A stretch of 64,000 nucleotides of DNA from Calocera cornea HHB12733 (GCA_001632435.1 KV424072.1:1-64000), one strand, 5' to 3'; shown: positions 49,174 to 62,375, counted from the stretch's first letter. Notes: generated by a model not told the origin, from the letters alone. A program made the numbers and translations.

Positions 49174-52100
49174 ATGTCCATCAAGCTGAAGGACGACGTC
49201 CTCCCCGCATACACCTATGCCCCGCCTCCGCCCGCACCTCACAGGCGTGCCAGGGTAGCACGTTTGCTTGTCCTCGCGCTCACGTCCTACCTCCTCCTGC
49301 GCTTCTCCGGCCTCGGCCTGCCCTGGTCGCGTGAGCCCGTCTACCGCCCTGCTAACGCCGACCGCATACTCGCACAATGCCGTGCGCTCCCACTGCTCCC
49401 CACCCCGCCGGCCAACTTCGCTCAGCGGAGAGTGAGCGACCGCTTCGAGCCCGGTACACCGCCCACGCTCGTCGTTAACGGCACTATCTGGCTCGGGGAG
49501 GATCAGGTCGTGCGGGGCGACCTGTACATGGACGGCGGGGTCATCCGAGCGATCGGATACGTCCCGCCCGCGCTGTATGAGAACGTCGCTGGCGTCGTCG
49601 TTGTCCAAGCGGAAGGCGCTTGGATCACCCCCGGTATCGTCGACCTGCATTCCCACCTCGGCGTCGATTCCGCCCCCTCCCTGGACGGCTCCGGCGACAC
49701 CAACTCGATCCTTGGCCCAATCCAGCCCTGGCTGCGCTCGCTCGACGGACTCAACACACACGACATGGCGTATGGCCTCTCCATCTCCGGCGGTGTCACG
49801 AGCGCGCTGGTCCTCCCCGGCAGCGCAGACAACATCGGAGGACAGGCGTTCATGATCAAGCTCCGGCCGACGAAGGAGAGGAGCAGCAATGCCATGGTTG
49901 TGGAGCCGCCGTATGGGCTGTGGAATGGGACGGATGTGGATCCTGAGGCACCTGTGAGGTGGCGACACATGAAGTGCGCTTTCTCCTCTTCCCGAATCAG
50001 ATCATTAGCTAACCTCGAACATGCAGGCATGCGTGTGGAGAGAACCCCTCCCGGGTGTACGACAGCACGCGGATGGACAGTATCTGGCGCTTCCGCCAAG
50101 CATACGCGGCGGCGGCGTCGATGCGCAGCGCGCAGGACGCGTACTGCAGCTCGGCGCTCTCCGGCAACTGGCTCGACATCGCCGACCAGGCCTTCCCGTA
50201 CGACCTGGCACTCGAGGCACTCGTCGACACCCTGCGCGGGAAGGTCAAGGTCAACGTGCACTGCTACGAAGCGGTCGACTTTGACGGCATCGTCCGCCTG
50301 ACGAACGAGTTCCAGTTCCCTATTGCTGCGTTCCACCACGCGCATGAGGCGTACCTCGTCCCCGACCTGCTGAAGAAGACGTGGGGCGGCGCACCTGCCA
50401 TTGCTATCTTTGCGACCAATGCAAGGTACAAGAGGGAGGCGTACAGGGGGAGCGAGTTCGCGGCCAAGATCTTAGCCGATGAGGGCATCCCGGTGGTCAT
50501 GAAAAGTGACCATCCTGTGTTGAACTCGCGGTACCTCTTGTATGAGGCACAGCAGGCGTATTTCTGTGAGTACCTTCTAATTCATACGATCATATTCCAG
50601 ACTGACTTTGAAAAGACGGCCTGAATGCCTCCCTCGCCATGGCAGCGGTTACGTCCACCTCGGCCGGCGCAGCCGGGTTCTCCCACCGTCTCGGCCACCT
50701 CAAGGTCGGGCACGACGCCGATGTCGTCGTTTGGGACTCGCATCCGCTGCAGTTGGGCGCCACACCTCTCCAGGTGTACATTGACGGCATCGCTCAACTT
50801 ACCTATGCTCCCGAGGTCGTGGTGGAAGGCGGTCTCACCCACATGGCACTGAAGGAGCAGCCTGTGAAGGAGCTCCAGGTACAGCCAGCCGTGGCGGACT
50901 ACGCGCAAGAGGCGGAGGAGACGCTTAAATATGACGGCGAGCCCCCGCTCGGTGCCAAGGAAGTGTACGAAGGCGAGGTTCTGTTCACCAATGTCCTGTC
51001 CGTCTGGCAGCATGGCGCATCGAATGAGCTGCAGGAGCAGGTATTCGACAAGCAGGACCCAATGATCACCGGCGAAGTGCTGGTCAAGAACGGCAACATC
51101 GTCTGTACCGGTTCTTGCGCGCACATCGCTTCCTCTGCGCGCGTGGTCGACCTCGAAGGCGGCTCCCTGGCTCCGGGTCTGACATCATACGGCTCTTCCC
51201 TCGGACTCGTCGAGATTGTCGCCGAGCCATCAACGAACGACGGCCGCGCTTACGACCTTTTCGGGAACCTCGCTCCGGAGGTGCTGGGTGGGAAGATCCT
51301 GCGCGCAGTGGACGGCGTCCAGTTCGGTGGGAAAGACCTACTGATCGCACACCGCTCAGGCGTCAGCACGGTCATCACCGCTCCAAAGAGCTATGGGTTT
51401 CTCAGCGGGCTTTCGGGTGCCTTCAGGACTGGCGCGTGGAACAAGGCTGAGAAGGGAAGTGTCGTCCAGCCTGTCACGGCTCTGCATATCGCTATAGGGC
51501 ATCGTGGCAGCACTCCCTCCATCTCTGCGCAAGTTGCCGGTCTACGACACCTGCTCTCCGCCTCGAAGGAAGGCGATGTTTGGTGGGAAGTCGCACACGG
51601 CAGCATCCCTCTTGTCATCGAGGTTGACAGCGCGGATATCATGTCGACGCTCATCCTGCTCAAGCAGGAAATTGAGATCCAGTTTGGAAGCACGCTGAAA
51701 GTGACATTTGCGGGTGCGAACGAGGCGTGGATGGTGGCGAAGAACATTGCTGATGATGGGATTGGCGTGATCTTGGCGCCGTCCAGGACGTACCCCGGTG
51801 AATGGGAGAAGATGAGGACGTGAGTGGACATCTTAGATTGATGATGGACATGCGTCTGACCCATTACAGTCTGCCTGGAATTCCACTGACTGATGAGACG
51901 AACATCTCCTTACTGCTGGCTTACAACGTGACGGTTGCGATTGGCGTTGTGGAGGAGTGGGAGGCACGGAATACGCGCTTCGACGCCATCTGGGTACGTC
52001 ATGTATTACGGAGCTACATCCCTAGATCTCACACCCATCCAGGCATACCGAGATGCACATGGGAAGATCAGTAAGCGTCAAGCGCTTGAGTTGGTTAGCT

Positions 52101-52243
52101 ACAACGTCAACAAGCTTCTGGGCCTGAAAGAGTCGAGCCTTCGTGCCGACTTGGTAGCGTATAAGGGCGGTGACTTCTTCAGCACAGGAGCGAAGGTAGT
52201 CGGCACGCTCTCTGCGGAGAGGGGTGTCACAGAGCTATTCTAA
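49174..52243 (+). CDS. Membrane-anchored tandem amidohydrolase (AH1)
   Basis: About 950 aa, amidohydrolase superfamily; often annotated in fungi as carbohydrate esterase family 9 or metallo-dependent hydrolase. The start context GAACGACCATGTC is shared by the paralogues. A cytosolic N-tail (DDVLPAYTYAPPPPAPHRR) and one membrane segment (VARLLVLALTSYLLLRF, residues about 28-44) predict a type II protein facing the secretory lumen. The catalytic half has GTIWLGEDQVVRGDLYMDGG, ITPGIVDLHSHLG (metal ligands H159, H161), GGVTSALVLPGSADNIGG, VKVNVHCYEAVDFDGIV, AFHHAHEAYLVPDL and VVMKSDHPVL, with HADVVVW-type closing strand GHDADVVVWDSHPLQLG. The second half repeats this order without ligands (EVLVKNGNIVCTG, LAPGLTSYGSSLGLVEI, HRSGVSTVITAP). 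Four introns. Substrate unknown. Confidence 0.85.
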
Positions 52244-52459
52244 ACAATAGCTAGCTGTTCTATCATTGAGAGCCTACATAATTCGAATGTATGCCAAAAG
52301 CGAATGGCGTTGCGGAAAGGTTCTTTGCATGCAACTCCGCGTCCGTATGGCGCGACGTGCTCAGATTTCCCTCTATCCAATGCCAAGCAAGTTCACCACG
52401 CAAGGTATGGCAGATTTCTCAGATGCGCGACGTCTCTCTCATCTTCGCGGCGTACGACT

Positions 52460-55400
52460 ATGTCATCCAAGTTGGAAGGTGATGTCCGGCCGACAGCCTC
52501 CTATGCACGACCGCCCACCGCACCTCGACGGCGTTTGAAGTTCGCGCGCCTTCTCGTCCTCGCGATAGCAAGCTATGGCGCCGTCCGCCTGCTCCACTTG
52601 CGAATACCCTGGTCCCACCATGCCGCCCATCGGCCTGCCAACGCAGAGAGGATCATTGCCCAATGCCGGGCACTATCGCGCTTGCCTGCACCACCTGCGG
52701 ACTTTGCAGACCGGACCGAGAGCGACCGCTTCGAGCCGGGTACGCCGCCAACCCTGATCATCAATGGTACCATCTGGCTGGGCGGGGAGCGCTCAGTCGT
52801 GGGTGAGCTGTACATGGATGGAGGGGTCATTCGGGCTATCGGGTACGTTCCCAAGGAGTTGTACGAAAACAAGGCAGGTGTTGTCGTCGTCAATGCTCAA
52901 GGCGCCTGGGTCACGCCCGGCCTTGTCGACCTCCATTCCCACATCGGCGTCGGGGCCAGCCCAGCGCTGAACGGTGCAATCGATGTCGATTCGCCTCTTT
53001 CCACCATCCAGCCGTGGCTGCGCTCCCTGGACGGGCTGAACACCCACGACATGGCGTACACTACGTCGATCGCTGGCGGTGTGACCAGCGCCCTCCTACT
53101 CCCCGGAAGCGAAAACAACGTCGGCGGCCAGGCATTCATGATCAAGCTGAGGAAGACGAGGGAGAGATCGAGTAGCTCGATGGTCGTGGAGCCGCCGTAC
53201 GGGTTGTGGGGTGAGGTCGATATCGATCTGGAGGCGCCCGTCAGGTGGAGACATACGAAGTGCGCTCTCCTAATATCTTGACTCGAGACTATCACTGACG
53301 ATCTATTCCCAGGCACGCTTGCGGCGAGGAGCCCTCCAAGTCCTGGGGCATGACGCGAATGGACAGCGTCTGGTATTTCCGGCAAGCATACGCCGCGGCC
53401 GTTGCTATGCGGAACGCGCAAGATGCCTACTGCTCCTCCGCGCTGTCTGGCAGGTGGCTCGACATCGCTGACCAGACCTTCCCGTACAATCTTGCCCTCG
53501 AGGCGCTTGTTGACACACTGCGCGGAAAGGTCAAAGTGCACGTTCACTGCTATGAAGCGGTCGACTTTGACGGCATCGTGCGTCTCTCCAACGAGTTCCA
53601 GTTCCCCATCGCGGCGTTCCATCACGCACACGAAGCGTATCTCGTACCCAATCTGCTCAAGAATACATGGGGAGGCGTGCCGGCTATCGCGATGTTTGCA
53701 ACTGCTGCGAGGTATAAGAGGGAGGCATATAGGGGAAGCGAGTTCGCCCCGAAGATCTTGGCGAACGAGGGCATCCCGGTGATCATGAAAAGTGATCATC
53801 CCCTGCTCAACTCGCGGTATCTGATGTATGAAGCGCAGCAGGCATACTTCTGTGTGTGATCCCTGTTTAGCAATCCAAAGTCTAGACTGACTAAGGATAG
53901 ATGGACTAAACGCCTCCCTCGCCCTGGCCTCCGTGACGTCCACCTCCGCCACTGTAGCGGGGTTATCGCACCGCCTCGGCCATCTCAAGGTCGGGCACGA
54001 TGCCGATGTCGTCGTATGGGATTCACACCCGCTGCAACTGGGCGCCACCCCTCTTCAGGTGTATATCGATGGCATCGCTCAGCTGTCTTACGCCCCCGAA
54101 GTGGTGGTCGAAGATGGCCTCTCCCGCATGACGCTCAAGGAGCAGCCCGTAGCCGAGTTAAGGGTGCAGCCATCTGTTGCAGACTATGATGATGAGGCGG
54201 ACGAAGTCCTCAAGTATGACGGCGAGCCGCCACTCGGCGCCAAAGAAATCCACGCGGACGAGGTGCTGTTCGTCAACGTCCTTTCCATCTGGCAGCAGGA
54301 CGCGTCAAATGAGTTGCACGAGGAGCTGTTCGGCCCGGAAGAGCCGATGACCACCGGGGAAGTACTAGTGAAGGATGGCAAAATCATCTGTACCGGGACC
54401 TGTGCGCGCATTGCCTCCTCGCCCCGGCTCGTGGACCTGGAGGGTGGCTCCGTCGCCCCCGGTCTAACATCATATGGCTCCTCCCTTGGACTCGTAGAGA
54501 TTTTGGCAGAGCCATCGACCAATGACGGCGGCGCGTACGACCTATTTGGCAACCTCGCTCCAGAGGTGTTGGGCGGAAAGATCCTGCGTGCGGTGGATGG
54601 GGTCCAGTTTGGGGGTAAGGACATGCTGATTGCCCACCGCTCAGGCGTCAGCACGGCCGTGACAGCTCCTACTAGCTCTGGATTCCTCAGCGGTCTGTCG
54701 GGTGCGTTCAGTACTGGCGCGTGGAATAAGGCTGAGAAGGGAGGCATCATCCAACCCGTCACGGCCCTGCATATCGCCATCGGGCACCGCGGCAGCATAC
54801 CTAGTATATCTGCGCAAGTGGCCGGGCTGCGTCACTTGCTCTCTACCTCGAAGGAGGGCGAGATCTGGTGGAGCGTTGCCCATGGCAGCATCCCTCTTAT
54901 CGTCCAGGTTCACAGCGCGGACGTCATGTCCACGCTGATCCTGCTCAAGCATGAAATCCAGATCCAGTTTGGAAGTACCATGAAGTTATCGTTTGCGGGT
55001 GCGAACGAGGCGTGGATGGTAGCGAAGAACATTGCGGACGATGGTATTGGCGTGATCTTGGTGCCGTCGAGGACGTTCCCCGGTACATGGGAGCAGATGA
55101 GAACGTGAGTCGATTTCATATCATCAAGCTGTACATGAGGCTTACGATCTGACAGGGTGCCTGGCGTCCCATTGACTGATGAAACAAATATCTCATTACT
55201 GCTTGCACACAATGTAACTGTTGCGATTGGCGCAGTGCACGCGTCGCTTGCACGCAACACGCGCTTCGACGCCATTTGGGTACGCGCTAGTGTTCCTCAA
55301 ATCTGACACAGTGTTCTCACATTTACGCAGGCGTATAGGGACGCACACGGCAAAATTAGCAAGCGCCAAGCTCTCGAGCTGGTCAGCTACAACGTCAACA

Positions 55401-55531
55401 AACTTCTTGGCCTGGAGGAGCCGAGTTTGAGTCGCGAGTTGGTCGCGTACAAGGGAGGTGACTTCTTCAGCACCAGTGCCAAGGTGGTCGGCATGCTCTC
55501 TGCTGACAGAGGCATTACCGAGCTATTTTAG
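52460..55531 (+). CDS. Membrane-anchored tandem amidohydrolase (AH2)
   Basis: Second copy of the array, starting MSSKLEGDVRPTASYARPP (ATG 52460-52462) in the more diverged context GTACGACTATGTC. The membrane segment is FARLLVLAIASYGAVRLL. Metal-ligand motifs of the first half are all present: VTPGLVDLHSHIGVG, VKVHVHCYEAVDFDGIV, AFHHAHEAYLVPNL and VIMKSDHPLL. The intron after RWRHTK and the rejoined HACGEE segment are at the same place as in AH1. The second half has EVLVKDGKIICTGTCARI, VAPGLTSYGSSLGLVEI and HRSGVSTAVTAP, again without ligands. It ends ERGxTELF-like (DRGITELF) at the TAG at 55529-55531. The spacer to AH1 is 216 bp. Confidence 0.85.
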
Positions 55532-55797
55532 GCAGTACTTATAGAGCTAACTATTCTTATCTACTGTAACTTAGGCTTATTTTACGATGTACAGTATTGC
55601 GAAACGCGGACAGCGTTGCAGAATCTGTTGGTGTACTATTCTGTCCGCGCTCGACGCGTCATTGGTCGTATCTTCGGGTTCCAACCTCAATCCATCGTTT
55701 ACCGTACCGCGTGCTCACGTATCTCACACCTCCACGGCACAGAGATGGCATTCCTCGTGAATGCGTCAGGTTCTTCTCGTCTCTCCAGTGGACGACC

Positions 55798-58700
55798 ATG
55801 TCACTCAAGCTGGAAGACGATGTCCTGCCTGCATACACTTATATACCGCCGGCGGCGGCACCACGCCGGAGGTGGAAGCTCACGCGCCTTCTCACCCTTG
55901 CGATAGCCAGCTACGGCATTGCACGCTTCTATGGCGTCCAATTTCCCTGGTCCCACCATCCCGTTTATCGCCCTGCCAACGCAGACAGGATTCTCGCCCA
56001 ATGCCGCGCTCTCCCACTACTGCCCACTCCCCCCGCAGGCTTTGCAGAACGAACCGAGAGCGACCGCTTCGAGCCAGACACGCCCCCAACCCTGATCGTC
56101 AATGGCACCATCTGGTTAGGTGGAGATCGCTCAGTAGTGGGTGAGCTGTATATGGATGGAGGGGTCATTCGGGCCATCGGGTACGTGCCAAAGGAGCTGT
56201 ACGAGAACGAGCCAGGTGTCGTCGTGGTCAACGCACAAGGTTCATGGGTCACACCCGGTCTGGTCGACCTACATTCCCATCTCGGTGTCTACAGTAGCCC
56301 ATCGCTGAACGGCGCATCCGATGGCAATTCAATGCTCGGCACTATCCAACCGTGGTTGCGCTCGCTGGATGGGCTGAATACACACGATATGGCGTACAGC
56401 AGATCGATCGCTGGCGGAGTGACCAGCTCCCTCATCCTCCCCGGCAGCGCGAACAATATCGGTGGGCAGGCATTCATGATCAAGCTGAGGCAGACGAAGA
56501 AGAAATCGAGTAGTGCGATGGTATTGGAGCCGCCATATGGGCTGTGGGGGGAGGACGGGGACGATTCGGAGGCGCCCGTCAGGTGGAGACATATGAAGTG
56601 CGCCTTCCTAATCACTTTGAATCACAGCGGCATCTGACGAAGTGCATGCAGGCATGCATGTGGCGAGAACCCATCCAGCACCTATCATATGACCCGAATG
56701 GATAGTATCTGGTACTTTCGGCAAGCATATGCTGCTGCGACTGTTGTGCGGGACGCGCAGGATGCGTACTGCGCCTCTGCGTTATCTGGCGATTGGCTCC
56801 AGATTGCTGACCAGTCTTTCCCGTATGACCTCGCCCTTGAAGCACTCGTCGACACTCTGCGTGGGAAGGTCAAGGTTAACGTGCACTGCTACGAAGCCGT
56901 CGACTTTGACGGTATCGTCCGCCTGACGAACGAGTTCCAGTTCCCCGTCGCCGCTTTCCATCATGCACACGAAGCGTATCTTGTACCCGACCTACTGAAG
57001 AAGGCGTGGGGAGGCGCACCTGCCATTGCGATGTTTGCAACGAAGGCGAGGAAGAAGAGGGAGGCATATCTGGGAAGCGAGTTTGCGGCGAAGATCCTGG
57101 CGGACAACGGGATTCCGGTGGTTATGAAGAGTGATCACCCGGTGCTTGACTCGCGCTATCTCATGTTCGAGGCCCAGCAGGCATACTTCTGTGAGCACTA
57201 GGTTTCGTATTATCTCCGAGCAACACTGATTCGGCCCAGACGGCCTAAACGCTTCCCTCGCACTTGCGTCTGTGACGTCGACACCCGCCGACGCAGCCGG
57301 TTTCTCGCACAGGCTTGGGCGCCTGAAAGTCGGACATGATGCCGATGTGGTCGTGTGGGACTCGCACCCCTTGCAGCTTGGTGCGACACCTCTTCAAGTG
57401 TACATCGACGGCATCGCCCAGCTATCGTACGCTCCTGAGGTCGTGGTGGATGGCGGCCTCAAGCGGATCGCCCTCAAGAACCAGCCTGTGGACGAGCTTC
57501 AAGTTCGACCGGCCGCTGCAGACTACGAGGAGGAGGCGCAGAACACCCTAAAATACGACGGCGACCCGCCGCTTGGTCCGAAGGAGGTGCGTGAAGGCGA
57601 GGTGCTGTTCACGAATGTGCTGTCTGTCTGGCAGCATGATGCCTCCAACGAGCTGCAAGAACAGCTGTTCAACGTGGAAGGGACGATGACCTCTGGGGAA
57701 GTACTCGTCAAGAATGGCGACATCGTCTGCACCGGCTCATGTTCAGGCCTTGCCTCCTCTGCTCGTGTGGTCGACCTTGAGGGTGGCTCCCTCGCTCCTG
57801 GCTTAACATCATATGGCTCTCCGCTCGGGCTGATGGATATCCCCTTCGAGTCTTCGACGAACGATGGCGTGGTATTTGACTTGTTCGGCAACCTGGCGCC
57901 CAGCGTGCTCGGCGGACAGATAATCCGCGCGGTCGATGGCGTGCAGTTCGGCGGGAAGAGCATGCTCATTGCCCATCGTGCGGGCGTGAGCACGGCCGTC
58001 ACTGCGCCGACGGGTCGTGGCTTCCTGAGCGGCCTGTCTGGCGCGTTCCGCACTGGCGCCTGGAACAAGGCTGAGAAGGGAAGTGTTGTGATGCCTGTCA
58101 CCGCGATGCATATCGCGATCGGGCACCGGGGCAGCACTCCGAGCGTCTCTGCCCAGGTCGCCGGTCTGAGGCACTTGCTCTCCGCCTCAAAGGAAGGTGA
58201 CACCTGGTGGGAGGTCGCCCATGGCAGCATTCCGCTCATCATCGAGGTCCAGAGCGCGGATATCATGTCCACGCTCATCTTGCTGAAGAAGGAAATCGAG
58301 ATCCAGTTTGGAAGCACGATGAAGTTGTCGTTCGCGGGTGCGAATGAGGCTTGGATGGTGGCAAAGAACATTGCGGATGATGGGATTGGTGTGATTTTGG
58401 CGCCGTCGAGGACCTTCCCTGGCGAGTGGGAGCAGATGAGGACGTAAGGGCATTTCTGTTCATGATGAGACACTTGTGACTTATCCGTGGTTGACAGCCT
58501 GCCTGGGATCCCGATCACTGAGGAGACGAACCTATCTGCCTTGCTTGCGTATAATGTGACCGTTGCTATTGGCATCAAGAACGATGCGGAGGCCCGAAAC
58601 CTTCGGTTTGATGCCATCTGGGTATGCACCAGACCCCGTTTCCTTCACCGTTCTCTGATCGTCCTCCAGGCATACAGGGATGCACATGGCAAGATGACCA

Positions 58701-58870
58701 AGGGTCAGGCACTGGAACTGGTAAGCTACACCGTCAATAAGCTTCTGGGCCTGCACGAGTCCAATACCCGTGGTGACTTCGTCGCGTACAAAGGGGGTGA
58801 CTTCTTCAGTACGGGTGCGAAGGTTGTCGGGGTGCTCTCAGCGGGGAGGGGCATCACCGAGCTGTTCTAG
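55798..58870 (+). CDS. Membrane-anchored tandem amidohydrolase (AH3)
   Basis: Third copy, starting MSLKLEDDVLPAYTYIPPA (ATG 55798-55800). The membrane segment is LTRLLTLAIASYGIARFY. The catalytic half has VTPGLVDLHSHLGVYS, GGVTSSLILPGSANNIGG, VKVNVHCYEAVDFDGIV, AFHHAHEAYLVPDLLKK and VVMKSDHPVLDSRYL. The non-catalytic half has EVLVKNGDIVCTGSCSGL, LAPGLTSYGSPLGLMDI and HRAGVSTAVTAP. The closing exons read PGIPITEETNLSALLAYNVT, RQALELV-type KGQALELVSYTVNKLLGL and GGDFFSTGAKVVGVLS, ending RGITELF. Intron positions match the other copies. A small upstream open frame (55597-55797) is continuous with the start but looks like spacer. Confidence 0.85.
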
Positions 58871-59168
58871 GTAAGATAGCTACAGTAGCCAATCAATGCT
58901 TCTAAAGCTATTTGCGGCCAAATCGCGGCTGTCATAACCCGTCTTACGAACTCTTGTAAGCAGCATACAATGTCCCGTACGCAAAATGCTGCGTGGCCGG
59001 ACTCTGAAGCGTTGCCAATGCGGCCGACGCGTCCCTGTCGCATCGCGAAGCGCCAGCGACGACCGCGTGCCGCATACCGAGCACCCACCCCACATCAGTC
59101 CCGCAGCGATGGCGAATGAGTGAAAGACACCTAGTCGTTCTTACCTTCCTCCTCTCAGGCGAACGACC

Positions 59169-62100
59169 ATGTCGCTCAAGCTGGAAGACGACGTTCTGCC
59201 CGCATACATTTATGCCGCCCCGCCGCCGGCACCACGCCGGCGACCTAAGCTCGCCCGCTTCGTCCTTCTCGCGATAGCCAGCTACGCGGTCGTCCGCCTT
59301 TGGGGCCTGCACTTGCCCTGGTCTCATCCTCCCGTCTACTCACCCGCCAATGTGGACAAAATCATCGCCCAATGTCGCGCCCTTCCTCTTGTGCCTACGC
59401 CTCCAGTAGGCTTCGCTGCACGAACCGAGAGCGACCGCTTCGAACCGGGGACCCCGCCCACATTGATCACCAATGCCACCATCTGGTTGGGCGGAGAACG
59501 CGTCGTTGTTGGCGAGCTGTACATGGACGGAGGGGTGGTCATGGCGATCGGGTATGTGCCGAAGGAGTTGTATGCGAACGAGCCTGGCGTAGTGGTCGTC
59601 AACGCGCGAGAGGCGTGGGTAACACCGGGTATCGTCGACTTGCACTCCCACCTCGGCGTCGTGAGCATCCCGACGCTAGGTGGTGCGGCCGATGGCAACT
59701 CAGTGCTGGGCACTGTTCAGCCTTGGCTCAGGTCCATCGACGGTCTGAACACACATGATATGGCATACACCACGTCGATCGCAGGCGGTGTCACAAGTGC
59801 ACTAGTCCTTCCCGGCAGTGCCGACAATATCGGCGGTCAGGCTTTCATGATCAAGCTCCGACCAACCAAGGAGAGGAGCAGCAACGCTATGGTATTAGAG
59901 CCACCGTATGCGCTCTGGAACGGCACAGATGTAGATCCCGATGCACCTCCGAGGTGGAGACATATAAAGTGCGCATGCGTCTTGCCCTGCAGCTCAAGTC
60001 GTTGTCTGACTAGTCAATTTAGGCACGCCTGCGGCGAGAACCCCGCCCGTGTCTATGGGCAGACTCGTATGGATAACGTGTACCGTTTCCGCCAAGCGTA
60101 CACAGCTGCTGCTGCTCTGCGTGACGCCCAGGATTCGTATTGCGCTTCTGCCCTGGCGGGGGATTGGAAGCAGATCGCCGACCAGTCGTTCCCATACGAC
60201 CTTGCGCTGGAAGCGCTCGTCGATGTTCTGCGCGGCAAGGTCAAAGTCAATGTACACTGCTACGAAGCCGTTGACTTCGACGGCTTTGTCCGTATCACCA
60301 ACGAGTTCAAGTTCCCCGTCGCAGCATTCCACCACGCACATGAGGCGTATCTCGTTCCCGATCTGCTCAAGAAGACCTGGGGTGGTGCTCCTGCTATTGC
60401 AATGTTTGCCACATTCGCGAGGTACAAGAGGGAGGCGTACAGAGGGAGCGAATTCGCCCCGAAGATCTTGGCCGATGAGGGTATTCCGGTCGTCATGAAG
60501 AGCGATCATCCGATGCCGGTGGACTCCAGGTACCTCATGTATGAGGCACAGCAGGCATTCTTATGTGAGTGAACCAGCATCAGGCCGGACGTAAGCTGAT
60601 CTTTGTTTCAGACGGACTCAACTCCTCCCTCGCCCTCGCATCCGTGACTTCCACCCCGGCAGAAGCTGCGGGCTTCGCCCATCGTCTCGGCCGTCTCAAG
60701 GTTGGCCATGACGCCGACGTAGTCGTGTGGGACTCGCATCCATTGCAGCTTGGTGCTACTCCACTCCAGGTGTATATCGACGGCATCGCGCAACTCTCAT
60801 ATGGACCAGTTGTAGTCACCGAGAATGGGTTTACCCATCTGTCGCTTAAGGAGAAGAAGAGCGGAGACCTTCAGACTGTTCCATCAGTTGCTGATTCAGA
60901 GATGGAGGCACAGCAAGTGCTCGCACATGACGGAGAACCGCCGCTTGGTCCGAAGGAGACGTACGAAAGTGAAGTGCTCTTCACGAATGTGCAGTCGATC
61001 TGGCGTCGTGACTCCTCGGAGGAGTTGTTCGAGCAGACACTTACAGCCGACGATGGGCTCTCATCACGCGAGGTGTTGCTCCATCATGGCAACATTGTAT
61101 GCACCGGCAGCTGTGCACACGTTGCGGTATCTGCCAGAATTGTTGATCTCCACAATGGATCTATCGCCCCAGGTCTCACAACTTTCGGCTCCTCACTCGG
61201 GTTAGTAGAGATCAAGTTCGAGCCATCCACCACCGATGGATATGCGTACGACCTATTTGCGAACAACGCACCTGCTGTTCTCGATGGCAAGCCACTTCGC
61301 GCTGTCGATGGAGTCCAGTTTGGTGGCAAAGACATGCTCATGGCGTATCGATCCGGTGTCACGACTGCTATCAGTGGGCCGGCCAGCCCTGGATTCGGAC
61401 TCGCAGGACTCTCAGGCGCGTTCCGGACAGGTGCATGGAACAAAGCGGAGAAGGGCAGCGTCATCCAGCCGGTTACCGCTATGCATCTCGTCATCGGGCC
61501 CAAGGGTCAGCCCAGCATCTCAGCTCAAGTAGCTGGCCTTCGCCAATTGCTTTCGGCGTCGAAGGAGGGTGAAATTTGGTGGGAGCTGTCCCACGGCACC
61601 GTTCCGCTTGTCCTGTCCGTCAACAATGCAGACATCATGAGTACCGTTATTCTGCTCAAGCACGAAATCGAAGCGCAGTTCTCCAGCTCGATGAAGTTGT
61701 CATTTGCCGGTGCAAGCGAGGCTTGGATGATCGCCAAGAACATTGCGGATGCTGAGATCGGTGTCATCATCGCCCCGTCTCGTGCAACACCGTTGGAGTG
61801 GCCATCGAGGAGGACGTAAGTAATCTACTTTCATGCCTAGCTCGTGAAATTGAATCATACTACTTCTATAGCTTGCCCGGACCGCCTCTGACAGAAGAAA
61901 GTAACATATCACTGCTACTGGCTCACAACGTAACGGTTGGTATTGGGGTTGTGTGGGAGTGGCAGACGCGAAATACTCGGTTTGATGCTATCTGGGTATG
62001 CCCCTTCATTTTACCAGGTGGATTTCCGCTTACGCTCGGCAGGCATACCGCGAAGGTGGAGGGAAGATCAGTAAAGGTCAAGCGCTTGCGCTGGTGAGCT

Positions 62101-62243
62101 CGAACGTTGAAAAGGTGCTCGGCCTCCATACCTCTAGTGATGTCGGCGACCTTGTTGCGTATCGAGGCGGCGACTTCCTGAGTCCCGGGGCTAAGGTTGT
62201 TGGTGTGATGTCTGCAGAGCGCGGTGTCACAGATTTATTCTAG
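59169..62243 (+). CDS. Membrane-anchored tandem amidohydrolase (AH4)
   Basis: Fourth and most diverged copy in its second half. It starts MSLKLEDDVLPAYIYAAPPP (ATG 59169-59171), with membrane segment LARFVLLAIASYAVVRLW. Ligand motifs are intact: VTPGIVDLHSHLGVVS, GGVTSALVLPGSADNIGG, VKVNVHCYEAVDFDGFV, AFHHAHEAYLVPDLLKK and VVMKSDHPMPVDSRYL (two residues longer than in its sisters). The second half has a changed linker (HLSLKEKKSGDLQTVP), IAPGLTTFGSSLGLVEI, YRSGVTTAISGP and LAGLSGAFRTGAW. It ends RGVTDLF. The C-terminal exon junctions match the sisters. It lies 131 bp from the convergent iminopeptidase gene. Confidence 0.85.
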
Positions 62244-62375
62244 GTCATACATGACTATATCAAACATTTGCCTAGCTCGCGCCGTGCGTGTTTCAAGGAA
62301 GAACACGATATTGCCGAAGGGGTTGAAGGGCTGGTCGTGCGAGAGCTGTATAACAACCCTATATCTTCAGCACCC

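Larger units (their letters stand above)
49174..62243 (+). repeat. Tandem array of four amidohydrolase paralogues
   Basis: Unit coding lengths are 3,070, 3,072, 3,073 and 3,075 bp. Start-to-start spacing is 3,286, 3,338 and 3,371 bp; spacers are 216, 266 and 298 bp. All copies are head-to-tail with the same intron positions, and none shows an internal stop or frameshift. Best explained by repeated unequal crossover with all copies kept under selection. Confidence 0.9.

Noticed and set aside
52897..54048. Long open frames antisense to the amidohydrolases (for example 383 codons), and antisense to the transposase at 4098-4835
   Set aside because: They mirror well-supported genes on the other strand, recur at the same offset in every paralogue, and have no motifs of their own. 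GC-rich codon bias explains them.
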